From Antedon mediterranea (taxonomy: Eukaryota; Echinodermata; Crinoidea; Comatulida; Antedonidae), in contig NC_092670.1 of the NCBI RefSeq assembly GCF_964355755.1, positions 11,717,201 to 11,781,200 on the forward strand: 64,000 nucleotides of DNA. The letters run 5' to 3'. The position numbers were made by a program, and so were the translations under genes. Below are positions 35,901 through 45,645 of the stretch, in pieces (the first letter of the stretch is position 1; each line of letters begins with the position of its first letter). The notes below the pieces were generated by a model. The model was not told the DNA's origin. It did no database searches and saw only the letters and a program-made list of their open reading frames with translations.

Positions 35901-36889
35901 TCGATGAGGGGTATATCATGCTGAAGAGTTGTGGTGTGGCCAAAATCATCTGAACCCATGGAGAAGACATCAGAGTTTTGACAGAGGATATTGTGGAGGG
36001 CCTTAATTTCTGTTTCTGACAAGTCTCCAGTTGGAACATGTACATCAGGTATTTGCCTCAATTCCTGTTTGTTTACCAACACCGAGTTTTCACTGGAAAG
36101 AACGAGTCGAGTTGTATGTGCTAAGTCTTCGGCTGGTGTTGCATACAACAAGTTAGCTATTAGATTACCTTTATTAAGCATCACTGTTGTTGATGAAAGG
36201 TTACACATCCGCACAGTTACTTTACCCTCCTTGACTTCTGTCAGTAAACTGCCTACCCTCAACTTTTCCTGCGGGTCACCATCCTCAACAAGTCCACAAA
36301 ATGTGCGGCCGTCTGTGTGGGTTGGTGCATATCCAACGACATCTCGCTGGGCCCCAGGCTTAAAAGTGATTGGGCGTCCCCTATAATGAATCGCTCCTAT
36401 TTCACCAGTTGCATCAGCAAGGTCCATCCCATCACCATTTAGAGACTGGTATGCTGCAAACCATGTAGTAGATTTCTCCCGAACGATTTCCATAAATGAC
36501 CGTCCATACTGACCATGTAGTTTGTCACGTGTTGGTCGTATCACATTCGTTCCAATGAGACAGGGCATCTTTACTCTAGATGTCGTTGATGGTACAACCA
36601 GTACCGGAACCGCCTCCAACTTTACTCCCATTACTTCCAAGTTGATGAGCAGAACACCATGGTGGGGTACTAACTGACCCCCAGCCCCTTCAATGTTCAC
36701 AGCAACTGGCTGTAGCTTCTGGATCTTTAAAGTTGGATGATTATTGACGAAATCTGCAGTGATGGTTGTAACTTGCGAACCTGTATCTAAAAGAGCATTA
36801 CAAACTTGACCAGATATGGATACAATAGCTTCATTCACTGGACCGATTAATCCCTTTATCGATTTGTTTGGGCACTTGTGAAAATTCAT
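32981..36889 (-). CDS. pol: Gypsy Pol polyprotein (protease, RT, RNase H, integrase)
   Basis: 1302 codons from an ATG at 36889, but the frame is open upstream to the gag overlap. Domains: retropepsin with LLDTGSQVT at residues 33-41; RT about 330-500 with LCVDYRKLN, FSSLDLMSGY (Asp 423) and YLDD at 485-488; RNase H with QTDASLDGFGA (Asp 643) and ARTDNNPL (Asp 710); integrase zinc-binding H876, H881, C911, C914; catalytic core D943, D1002 and E1038, the last two 35 residues apart. The C-terminus has a GDSVLVANK...RWEETPYTI module of the GPY/F type and no chromodomain. Pol makes cDNA and integrates it. All key residues are in place. Confidence 0.95.
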   Translation of the reverse strand: MNFHKCPNKSIKGLIGPVNEAIVSISGQVCNALLDTGSQVTTITADFVNNHPTLKIQKLQPVAVNIEGAGGQLVPHHGVLLINLEVMGVKLEAVPVLVVPSTTSRVKMPCLIGTNVIRPTRDKLHGQYGRSFMEIVREKSTTWFAAYQSLNGDGMDLADATGEIGAIHYRGRPITFKPGAQRDVVGYAPTHTDGRTFCGLVEDGDPQEKLRVGSLLTEVKEGKVTVRMCNLSSTTVMLNKGNLIANLLYATPAEDLAHTTRLVLSSENSVLVNKQELRQIPDVHVPTGDLSETEIKALHNILCQNSDVFSMGSDDFGHTTTLQHDIPLIDSTPFRMPYRRIPPSDFKEVREHIQGLESAGVIKGSKSPFASPIVIVRKKTGQIRLCVDYRKLNSRTVRDAYPLPRIDESLDALGKARYFSSLDLMSGYLQVQMAEADQPKTAFTTPLGLFEYTRMPFGLTNAPATFQRLMTVVFGDMNLTEVLIYLDDIIIFSSTIEEHLMRLEKVFSRLREHGLKLQPNKCHLLQREVKYLGHRVSEHGISTDPEKTEAVREWPVPKSKKDVRSFLGFTGYYRRFIQNYAKIAKPLFEMVGGKHKPKGTTKLPEFKWTDECSVSYNTLKQKMLATPILSYPDFTLPFVLQTDASLDGFGAILAQIQDGQEKVIAYASRSLTAGEKHYPAHKLEFRALHWAATVKFKDYVYGHKVLARTDNNPLTYVLKSAKLDAHGQRWVNDMARCDLEIEYRPGKSNDNADGLSRITRFEVQKALDSATGIMGAHHANPVISHYSQILPELDTEEIIRAQRNDKSIGRVLELFSCGGKPSRRQANKESRMVQKLLRKWDHFAVQAGVLVFQQVDGQRRVLLPKLYRNRVLKSVHDQMGHLGYDRTLSLLEERCFWPNLRKEVRTYIDRCKRCTLRKTQDPQAIAPLSGIKSSRPLELVCLDFLSLEASSGGIENVLVITDHFTRYAQAYPTRNQTAVTVAQTLWSKFIIHYGTPERIHSDQGKCFEAEVIQELCKLLKIKKSRTTPYHPQGNGMTERFNSTLLNMLGTLQPHKKPRWRDYVETMTHAYNCTTHSSTGFTPFFLMFMRKPRVPSDLVFELETDGEELTDTNEADFVHRLRNQLQEAYDLAATHANAARKKQKNAYNKRSRGVDLNVGDSVLVANKSLRGRNKLRDRWEETPYTIIHHIQGQPTFTVRRNNDGRERTVHRNLLTPCTFENIDSGGSSCNSAQESPSTDDDDPEVYRTDDPDLIPPPAEFCTHSPTTNITDKDGHGSDYFAKRVRLPPKRFGEWETNAVFSRK

Positions 36890-36918
36890 ACCAACAGATA
36901 GCCCGTCGTCTGCAGGTC

Positions 36919-38292
36919 CTACCCGTTTAAAGAAGGCTTATGGCTGGCAGCAGCTGTTTCAGGTCGGCTTGTTTGTTGGTTTACTGGAAGCTGTTGACTA
37001 GTGGGATACCATGGTCTGCCAAATTGTTGAAGAGGGCCTTGTGGTTGGAATGGAATCTGGTGTTCAAAGTACATTTGTTGTGGCGGCTGCTGTGGTATTT
37101 GTACAGGGTGATTTTGTGGCTGAAAAGGTGTCTGATTTTCAAAGTAAGCCTGTTGTTGCTGCTGTGACACTGATGCGGGGTGATTGTTAGTCTGAAAACA
37201 GTTTCTGGCAAAATGACCAATTTTGCCGCATTTGAAGCAGGCATTCCTTCTGGGTTGTGCCCGAGGTCTGCCATAATCTTCTGCCTTGTTCTCGATCCCA
37301 TGGATACGTACCTCTAAAGCCTTCAATCTCTCTAATATCTCGAGGCTGATATCCGTGGTTGGTGTCGTTGATTTTGCTTCGGCCTTTGTACCACGGTCTT
37401 TGGGTCTTGTTACCGTCTGTGAATACAGCTTTGCTTGGTGGGACCCGCCAAACCGATCACGGTCTTGTGCCAACTCATAGGAGATGATACGTAATTCTTC
37501 CCTTAAAGCTCCGAATTTCATCTGCCTTGGGCGCATCGGAGCCAGCCGATTCTTTACCTCTACATCTCGCAGGCCATACATGAACTGGGTGCATAAAACC
37601 CCATCTCGATCCATCAGTTCAGAATGTTGTGACTCGAGTAATTGGCCACATACTCTGCGTAACAGTGCTTCGAGCGCAATTGCATAGTCCCGTGGCGTTT
37701 CCGTGGACTGCTGAAAACGGGCATAAAAAGCTGCCATAGGTGACACAGTAACGTTTAAGTCCCCATACTCTCTGACCAATTCTTTCAGAGCAGCATCAGG
37801 TGTCGTTAGGTCTGGACCCCTACTCTCCAAGTTCAATACAAGGTCACGGGCCCGACCCCCAGTGTGTCTTACAATCTCATGGAATTGGGGAAGCGGTGCA
37901 GAATAACCTTTAGATCTTAACAAATACTTAATATCTCTAACCCAGTCTTCCACCTTTAATCCATCCTTGTCCCTCCCAGTAAATGTGGGAACACTCTTGA
38001 TCTGATGGGATGAGATCACTCTTGGTACAGTATCCATTGTAGGTGGTGGATCAAATCCAGCCAACAGCAGTGGCGATGTCCCTGGTTGAACTACGCTGAC
38101 GTCCGATGCCATCTCTGGGCTGTTTACTGCACCACTCCTTGGTGTACTGGATCTGGGAAGTCTTGGTCGTGGTCGCCTCGGTTGTCCTTGGATACTAAGT
38201 TCCGGCATTATAGGTGTGTTTGTAGAAATCGGATCTGGTATTGATGCATCCAGCGATGAATCCGCTGCAGCATTGTGTTGGTTATTAGCCAT
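36919..38292 (-). CDS. gag: Gypsy Gag protein
   Basis: 457 codons from ATG 38292. Basic, proline-rich N-terminus (GQPRRPRPRLPRSSTPRSG), a helical capsid-like middle (about 100-270), one CCHC zinc knuckle CFKCGKIGHFARNC at about residues 350-365, then a Gln/Pro-rich tail. It forms the virus-like particle and binds RNA. The stop at 36921-36919 is preceded by the slippery heptamer described separately. Pol is in the -1 frame. Confidence 0.9.
   Translation of the reverse strand: MANNQHNAAADSSLDASIPDPISTNTPIMPELSIQGQPRRPRPRLPRSSTPRSGAVNSPEMASDVSVVQPGTSPLLLAGFDPPPTMDTVPRVISSHQIKSVPTFTGRDKDGLKVEDWVRDIKYLLRSKGYSAPLPQFHEIVRHTGGRARDLVLNLESRGPDLTTPDAALKELVREYGDLNVTVSPMAAFYARFQQSTETPRDYAIALEALLRRVCGQLLESQHSELMDRDGVLCTQFMYGLRDVEVKNRLAPMRPRQMKFGALREELRIISYELAQDRDRFGGSHQAKLYSQTVTRPKDRGTKAEAKSTTPTTDISLEILERLKALEVRIHGIENKAEDYGRPRAQPRRNACFKCGKIGHFARNCFQTNNHPASVSQQQQQAYFENQTPFQPQNHPVQIPQQPPQQMYFEHQIPFQPQGPLQQFGRPWYPTSQQLPVNQQTSRPETAAASHKPSLNG
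36925..36931 (-). promoter_or_regulatory. Putative -1 ribosomal frameshift site T_TTA_AAC
   Basis: In the gag frame the last codons are TCT TTA AAC GGG TAG. TTTAAAC is a canonical X_XXY_YYZ heptamer in the correct register. A -1 slip gives TTT AAA CGG GTA, which is the pol frame, open without a stop into the pol ATG at 36889. A downstream stimulatory structure was not established. Confidence 0.75.
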
Positions 38293-38299
38293 ACTGTTA

Positions 38300-38301
<2 letters not shown>

Positions 38302-38330
<29 letters not shown>
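38302..38330 (-). other. 29-nt poly(A) tract in the gypsy leader RNA
   Basis: T29 on the plus strand, so A29 in element sense, ten bases ahead of the gag ATG (GGTAACAGT-ATG). Confidence 0.9.
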
Positions 38331-38353
38331 GAACAAATTGGATTTATAAAACA

Positions 38354-38366
38354 GGTTTCGGCACCA
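38354..38366 (-). other. Primer-binding site of the gypsy element
   Basis: In element sense the 5' LTR is followed by TAATTT and then TGGTGCCGAAACC, which begins with TGG as required for pairing with a tRNA 3' CCA end. The matching tRNA was not identified. Confidence 0.75.
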
Positions 38367-38372
38367 AAATTA

Positions 38373-39600
38373 TGTGACCTTCGGATCGTGTCCGTTGGTG
38401 TTTGAATAGCTTGTGGGAGAGCAATTAATGATCACTGACACATAATAGAATAGACCTGATTCAGTTTCCAGTTTAATCGCAATTGTTTAATAACAGAAAC
38501 AGAAGCTAAAACCCAACACAACACTGCAGCCGTCATTAACAGTAAACAGGAACAAGACCTGTGTAACAAAATCATAAAACATATCTCAACACTAAACAAA
38601 ATATAAATCATCTCATTGTTCAATAAATGAAGACCACTAACTATACAGCAACAGATAAGCATTTAAGTTTAAAAAACATCAATTATAGTATTATTAATTG
38701 AAACACAACATTATACTGTAAAATGGAATATATAATAAAGCTAGGCTATGCAATCTAGTATCTAAAATCGTCACGATATGCATCGCACATCGTCTCATGG
38801 GCGCAGACATATTTGTTTACATTATGTGCTGCCCTCAACCAGATCTCTGATTAAAAGCCATAAACATCGCACATGTTCGAATAATCAACGACCCACTAAA
38901 CACAAGGTCATAGAACTTTATCAGACTTAAATTAAGATAACTATCAATTAACACGGTAAAACATAATATTCCATACTAGGCTAACATATGATAAACAAAG
39001 TAAATAAAGGTTTTAGCCTTAATTCAGATTCCTTAAGGGATATTTTGATCAATCTTCTAACATCGCTAAGCTAAGAATTACGATTGTATGTACCGCACAC
39101 AACACTCAACAGGTTACACCCAGTGCAACCGTCGCCATACCAGTGGAGTGCTAATGCATATAGAGACAAAAGTAAATTTAACAAACTTAAACCGGGTTAA
39201 ACTGTATTTAACCTAAACATATTATAAATTAAACAATATTTAAAACTTACAGATTACATCAAGATCAAACGATGTGCTCTCAACAAAAAGAAATAATTAA
39301 ATTGTTTAACAGGCTAGGCAAATACACGTCTAGTCGATGCAAGCGTCCGAAGGAGAGAGGATGTATCAGGTATCATCCCAAGCTTACCATTCTCCGACGA
39401 ATACGCGTAATGGGTGCGGATTATTCCGCTTAACACCTTATCTACCCATACATTAAAAATGCCATATTAGACCGTGATAATAAATATTTATGTAACACTA
39501 TTTATTTATTTTTATTAACCAGTGTCATAAAACTGGACTAACATGTAAATTGTCCCGTCCTATTTATTCTATGCGGAGGAGTACAATTTACACCCTCACA
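38373..39600 (-). repeat. 5' LTR of the gypsy element
   Basis: 1228 bp with the same ends as the other LTR and no difference detected by eye; it drives transcription toward lower coordinates. Confidence 0.9.
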
Positions 39601-39604
39601 AACA

Positions 39605-39784
39605 CAGAGTTCTGGTTTGGTAATGAACAAATCAACCGTTTAACAGCTGATAGAAATTTTGAGCTAATGGTAGAAATGACAGATCACTTGAATGTAACAA
39701 AGTTTGCAAAATATTCCCAATTCCATGTTGGTACTGAGGACTCTAACTATGTTTTGACAATCAGTGGATACACAGGAACTGCAG
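39605..39784 (+). CDS. FReP-A exon 4, 3' half (downstream of retrotransposon)
   Basis: Continues TEFWFGNEQINRLT, then LMVEMTDHLNVTKFAKYSQF and TEDSNYVLTISGYTGTAG, ending at a GTTAGT donor in phase 1. Joined across the insertion (one AACA retained), the exon is 262 bases with no stop. Confidence 0.85.
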
Positions 39785-41690
39785 GTTAGTACATTCAATC
39801 AATTTTATCTGAAGAAAGTAAACAAAGAATTAACATTGATACTTTTAGCACTCCTACACTCTTTGTAACTTGCAGTAAAAATAGTCTATGAACTACTCAC
39901 ATACTGTATGTTTTTATTTTATTTATCACATTTGAAGTGTATAATAAAATTAATGTTTAGAATTACAACTGCTTAAATAAATGATAAGGACATTGACTGG
40001 GACAGAACCTAAAACATGTACTGTACCCAAGGTTCCTAAATTTTAGGGTAATAATTTGTAGCATGAAATAGCAGATAGATAAATGAGGAACCCATGTTAA
40101 AATGTAATAGTATTATTATTCAAGTTGACAATTTTCTAGTGTTTTCTAATCAATATAACTCTCCAGTGGGAACACGTTTGTTTAATGAATTTGTTTACAT
40201 ATCAATCTATTTGCAAATATTGTAGAAAACATCAAGTAAAAAGATAGAAATCAAATTTCACCAAGGTATTTGGAACTTATTTAGGTTAGAAATAAAAGAA
40301 ACTGATTTCAAATGAATACTGTAAATGGAAATATTTTCGCATACAGAATGATTCGCTTAACTACTTTCTTGACGTTTTCGCGTATTGATATTTTCACAGA
40401 TTTCATTTTAGTCTAGGCCTAAAGTACCTTAAATTATTTAATTTTGTATCGCAAATGTCAAGTATAAAAGTGTCGACACGAGCTATCATATTAACATCCT
40501 ATATTATAGCTGAGGCCCATACAGTGGGCCTTAAGGTCTAGCCTACATTCCGTATTCACAGTACTACAGAAGTAAATTAAAAACAAATGTTTTCTATATT
40601 TGTTTAATCCTTTTTATATTCACAAAACTTCCAATAAACTAACTGCAAAAGTATCTTGAAAATTTTCTTTTTTTCAAACCAATAATTAGTTTTTACTAAT
40701 TATTGGTTTGAAAAAAAGAATATTTTCAAGATACTTATACCTACAAACCAGATGAAGATTTTCAATCATAACTGCAAAAGTGTCGATCACTGCTGCAGTA
40801 CTGAGACAGTACCGTAAGAATCTGTAGCTTTTTCGGTTTGCATGTTGTTTACATTCATCCCAAAATTTGCGAAAATTAAACCATTGCAAAAATAACGGCA
40901 TATAAAATGTACAGTGTATTATGCAACATACTAAAGCTGAAAAAAGTTGGACCAACGTTAAGAAAAGCTCCTAAAAACAGCTGCAAAATAGAACAAAACA
41001 GTTATAATAATGATATTATAATCTAATCTATTATTATAATCTAAATTGTCTATAATGTAAATTGTTGGATGGCCTTCCCACTTCAAAATTTTTTCTTATA
41101 GGCCTGAAACAAATCTAACAACATTAAAATGTTCAAATGCACTCATGGTACAACTTATCTATTCTGTAATGGAACAACTCTCAAGGTCAAATGACATTTG
41201 ATCATTTTACTTCAGCAACTACATTTGTTTTAATGTAGGCATTTATGAGGAAGTCGAGGCAACAGTATGTGTATAATTAATATCCAAACAAGCTTGCTAA
41301 ATAATTGCACAAACAGGTTAAAGAGTGAGTAAAATATAATTACTGCCAGTAACTACAGAATTATAGAATTTTCTACCCAAAACAATTTTTTTGGTAAAAT
41401 CAGACAAAACACAGTGAAATTAAAAACAAATTAAATGTAATTAAATAATAAAAAATACTATTTATAGACCTAAATTGTGTTTATGATTTAATGTATGGCA
41501 ATTTGACAAAAAAAATTAAATATGTTAATAAATTACAAATTATAGGGTATTTTATTATTTCTATTTTTCCTTTTATATCAAATATCTTTTATTTTATTTT
41601 TAATACAAAGAAAAACAAATATTTAAAATGAATTTTAATTTAAAGATATATGAAGTAAACTAAAAATGATTCAACATTTTGTTTGTGTAG
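39785..41690. other. FReP-A intron 4
   Basis: AT-rich, no coding signal; contains the hairpin at 40649-40736. Confidence 0.5.
40649..40736. repeat. Near-perfect hairpin, 42-bp arms, 4-nt loop
   Basis: 40649-40690 pairs with 40695-40736 with a single mismatch; loop TTTT. Starts AAGTATCTTGAAAAT and ends ATTTTCAAGATACTT. It sits in the last intron of FReP-A. Confidence 0.9.
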
Positions 41691-41944
41691 GTGATTCTTT
41701 GGCAGCAGATCACAATGGTCAACAATTTACAACGTATGATACAGACAATGATAAGGATAGTGGTAGTAACTGTGCTGTGGCATTCAAAGGTGCTTGGTGG
41801 TACAATGACTGTCATCAGTCAAACCTGAATGGCCTTTACCTTACACCAGGTACAGCTGATTGGTCAGGCATCAACTGGTATCATTTCCATAATGATTACA
41901 ACAGTCTCAAGAAGACAGTGATGATGGTTAAAAGAGTACCATAA
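41691..41944 (+). CDS. FReP-A exon 5: end of fibrinogen-like domain
   Basis: After TTTGTGTAG: GDSLAADHNGQQFTTYD, DNDKDSGSNCAVAFKGAWWY, CHQSNLNGLY, and stop at 41944 after VKRVP. DxDND is the calcium site, and NCA/CHxxNLNG hold the second disulphide and the ligand pocket region of the family. Everything expected of an active domain is present. Confidence 0.85.
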
Positions 41945-41954
41945 GATAGTTGTC

Positions 41955-42085
41955 ATGATTCAAACATGAATGGCTTTACCTACACCAGATACAGTTGATT
42001 ACAATGGCATCAACTTGTATACTTTTGATAGAAGCCTTAAGACAACAGTGATGATGGTTAAGAGAGCAGCACAAAATAATCAGAA
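41955..42085 (+). pseudogene. Decayed tandem copy of the end of FReP-A exon 5
   Basis: Just after the stop, about 125 bases repeat the exon 5 end (TCAAACATGAATGGC, CAGATACAGTTGATTAC, GACAACAGTGATGATGGTTA) with substitutions and frame breaks. It lies in the presumed 3' UTR. Confidence 0.8.
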
Positions 42086-42086
42086 T

Positions 42087-44370
42087 CTGTAATTATTGAA
42101 TAATTTGACTTATGAATAATATATAGGAATAACGAAGATTCCTCTTTTGTTTCTTTTAGCAATTATCCATTTGGAATTATCATTAAATAATTGTATTGTT
42201 AAATAACAGCTCGTTATCTAATCCAAATGTTACAGAAATAATATTGATATTGATTGATATTGTCATATCACTTGTGATTTGTTTAAACATTATTAGTATT
42301 TTAATTTATATAATAATATAAATATTATGTAAACTTTCATTAGGCATACAAAGATTAATAACAGTTATTTTTTTAAATTTTATTATTATTTGAATTTATG
42401 CTATAACTACATATATAATAGTAACATTAATATTAATTGTTTTTAATTACAAAATAACATTAAATTGATATTCAATCAGTGTATCCTTTCATTACTGATA
42501 AATTAGTAGTTTGTAAATCTAACTTTAGGAGTATGATTTTTAGTCTATATTGAATCTTGTTTTAAAGTTATTAAAAATGAAATAAAAACATATAATGAAT
42601 GTGTATGTATTTTTTAATGTAAAGATGGCTTTTTTAAAGATATTAACAATCAAACAAAAAAACTCCAACATTGGATCTTCATAATAATTGTTTTGGAAAT
42701 TCACTAAAATTTACTTATTTATGCAAATACGAGGGGGTTTATTCAGATATGAATACAAACAATATACATACAAATATATTATTCACCAACTGTTCTAATA
42801 CCACACACGTGAGACCAAAGACGATCAATTATTAATTACATTCTAAGTGCATGTATAGAGGTAATTGGCAAGTTACTCGATGTTGGATGGATATGAAATA
42901 AAAAATAAAAATGGCCTTCTATCAAATAAAGCGCGTCTTATTCTTCAATACATATCAACAATATAGATGGATATAACGTTTTAGTATCATTTTGATTTTC
43001 GATTTCGATTCTTACTGTTTCAGTATATTTTATTTTATTCGTCATTATAATCAATGCATTAAAGAGAAAAACGAAATGCATCACCAAAGCGGTTACTAGG
43101 GAGAGAATGTGAATTTATTAATTATCGCAAGAAGCTTTCTCAAATAATGTCGTCGTTATCACAGTTGTTCAGCTGTGACGTTTGACTACACGGCCCATCT
43201 GAATTGAAAGAAAGACAAACACCAGGTGCTGGAAAAAATTTCTATTGGCCATACATTCCAATAGTTATCAATCTATAGTTTCCCCTATGTTTTATATTTG
43301 TATATTAATATCAATCCATTACTTGTTGGTCAAGTTAGTGAAAACCAAACATGTATGATTTACCCTTCAAACTTAAAAATGTTGATACCATTAAGATTTT
43401 TGACTTTAAAGCTATGTAAGATATTGTTGCTGGAGAGAATCGACGTACCTATTTAAATAATATTTGTTTTGTCAGTCATCAAAATAGATTGATACAGCTA
43501 ATTCAATATAGGAAAATAATTATGTGTTTGTTTAATTTACCTTCATCACATAATGAATTATACAGTTCGTAAATTCTATACTTATATATATAATTTATTG
43601 GAGATAAACACGTTTTCTTATGTTTTATGTCTCCTAAAAAAGAGTCGAGTTCATTTAATATTGGAAAATTGAACAAATTATTGATTGTAGTGGCCATATA
43701 TTTATATCTTGTGTTTACTACAGAATTGTTTATCCAGACTACTGAAATTATTTATATTATTAAATATTTTAACTGGTCAGAGTTTTAAAGATGAGAAAAA
43801 GAAATGGCACAGAAATTCATGATTATCACAGCAAATGTACCACTTTTCTGTCTGGATTCAATTACATTTTTTAATATAATTTATGTTTTAATGTTTTTTT
43901 ATGAGGAAGTGCATACAGAAAAAAAGAAAAGATTCGATTGGAATACGTAGGACTTGCAAATAAAAATTATAACTGGACACCCATTATGAATTGTTGCAGG
44001 TATTGAATCAGATCAGGTGCTCTTCAATAAAACAGAAATAAATTAAATATTTTTAGAAAGTAATCTGTATTTTAATTATTGTAATTTGAACACCAAAAAA
44101 TGCGTCTAAAAAAAAAGAGCATGTATATCTTCATGATTTTTCATACATTATTATTTTATTTATTTTATTCAATCTCATTCAACAGCGGGAAACCCGCCCC
44201 TTAAAGAATGGAATAAAATATACAAGGGCTAGTGTTGCCCGAAAGCTCTGCTAACTTTTCTGGCTGTTTACTTTATCGTTTTGATTTAGCTTTTTGCTTT
44301 TTATTTTTGTATCTCCATTGAGATCCAGCCACTGATACCCACAGCATTGTCATTTTTTTCAGTAATTTGC

Positions 44371-44406
<36 letters not shown>

Positions 44407-44698
44407 GTTCGGTTCAATGTAACCTTAAGACCTAAACATTAGAAAGTTATACAATCTTATGTAAATCATATCTTACACTCAGCATGTTGATTGGTGCACA
44501 CTGACTGACATGTCTATTGATGTGGTTGGATAATGGAGTATCAACTCTGTCTTCATATACATATAAGATGAAAATATAGTTCGTACCACAATTTTAAGAA
44601 ACTCATTCAGGCGTACGTCGAGCATTTGAAGACGAATTGTAGATTTTATTGGCACGGTAACCGTTTCATTCATCAATACATAATTCTAAAACGTCGCA
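42087..44698. other. Intergenic between FReP-A and FReP-B
   Basis: AT-rich and non-coding, with a (TA)n run at about 44374-44402 and a repeat-like stretch at 43235-43290 that also occurs near 29908. Promoter elements of FReP-B were not identified. Confidence 0.5.
42581..42586 (+). promoter_or_regulatory. Candidate poly(A) signal for FReP-A
   Basis: AATAAA about 640 bases after the FReP-A stop, followed by T/GT-rich sequence (GTGTATGTATTTTTT). Confidence 0.4.
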
Positions 44699-44996
44699 AT
44701 GCTAACTTCAACTTTAATAATTTTCTTTCTTCTGCTCTTTGTTGTCGGTATTCTTTCGATCAATACATATGATTATACGGTTATCCTAGAGGGGCATGCT
44801 TTTGAAGGTTGGAGTTACGAGTTGAAGAATATACACAAACTAAATTGTTTGCTGGAATGTTCCAAGAAATCTGATTGCTTGTCGGTTAACTATAACCAGA
44901 AGGATCGTGTTTGTCAAATCAATAAGCAAATACTGGAAACGTCATCAGTTGAAAACAACATAATTCAAGCGCCTGAATTTTGTTACATTGAAAGGA
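44699..44996 (+). CDS. FReP-B exon 1: signal peptide and PAN-like module
   Basis: ATG 44699; strong signal peptide MLTSTLIIFFLLLFVVGILS. Then a PAN-like region with NCLLECSKKSDCLSVNYN, RVCQINKQ and a closing FCYIER. The donor A|GTAAGT gives phase 1. FReP-A has a transmembrane exon in the equivalent place, so the two paralogues pair different N-terminal modules with the same fibrinogen domain. Confidence 0.75.
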
Positions 44997-45510
44997 GTAA
45001 GTATACAATTTTGCAAACTTATTAAATAAATGGATTCTTTATATAGAGGTTCACATCAATGTTGATTGGTAGTGATATTTTGTTGCTGTTGAATTTGCCT
45101 AGGAAATGTTCTCTTTATTTTCATATAAGTCAATAAAAAGTGTTCTTCAAAATTTTACAGTACATCTACAAGGATTGAATTAACCTACTATAAATTCAGA
45201 CCAAATGACTACATGAGGTGGTACTGCATGTTATATGCATATCTACCAAGTCCATGTGATTATCACCAAGGGATTCAGTTGTGCTTGATGGTCACATGGA
45301 AACTAGTTTAAATTTTTGCAGAATTATAAATTACTATTACGGTACTTATTATTATTAAAATTACAAAATGTGCACATTAATGAATTGTATTAGTTTTACA
45401 ATTGAATATTGCATTTCCTCTAAAATAGATACAAACTATTTTTCTCAATAATATACCAGTGTGATCTTTTTTTTAAACAACATACTTTTTTAATTTTTTT
45501 TATTTTAAAG

Positions 45511-45645
45511 AGTTTTATGAGGGACTGTGGTGACATTTTACAATATAATCCTTCTGCTAATGGTGGTGAATATGTGATACAACCAGGTGATGGAGAACCA
45601 GAGATTACTGTGTACTGTGACATGAGGGAAGATGGAGGTTGGATG
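45511..45645 (+). CDS. FReP-B exon 2: start of fibrinogen-like domain
   Basis: FMRDCGDILQYNPSANGGEY, then TVYCDMREDGGWM and a GTAAGT donor. Six bases longer in the middle and two shorter at the start than the FReP-A counterpart. Confidence 0.75.

Larger units (their letters stand above)
31498..39600 (-). mobile_element. Complete Ty3/gypsy LTR retrotransposon inserted in FReP-A exon 4
   Basis: 8103-bp element. LTRs at 31498-32725 and 38373-39600 are both 1228 bp, start TGTG and end CACA, and no difference was found between them by eye. The 4-bp target duplication AACA is at 31494-31497 and 39601-39604. On the minus strand: 5' LTR, primer-binding site, poly(A) leader, gag, pol (protease, RT, RNase H, integrase), 3' LTR. 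No env-like frame follows pol. All frames are open and the catalytic residues are present, so the element looks intact and young. The insertion is antisense to the host gene. Confidence 0.95.
22969..41944 (+). pseudogene. FReP-A: type II transmembrane fibrinogen-related protein gene split by a gypsy retrotransposon
   Basis: Five exons: 22969-23245, 26178-26378, 30872-31002, 31416-31497 joined to 39605-39784 (split by the retrotransposon at 31498-39604) and 41691-41944. All junctions are GT-AG and agree in phase (1, 1, 0, 1). Without the insert and one target duplication, the lengths sum to 1125 bases, exactly 375 codons. Predicted product: about 60 cytoplasmic residues, one transmembrane helix, a Thr/Ser-rich stalk, then a fibrinogen-like domain of normal size (~215 residues) at the extracellular C-terminus. 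This is the layout of FIBCD1-type acetyl-group-binding pattern receptors, so a membrane recognition receptor is likely (inference). In this haplotype exon 4 is disrupted by an antisense 8.1-kb element, so the allele is presumably null. Confidence 0.8.
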
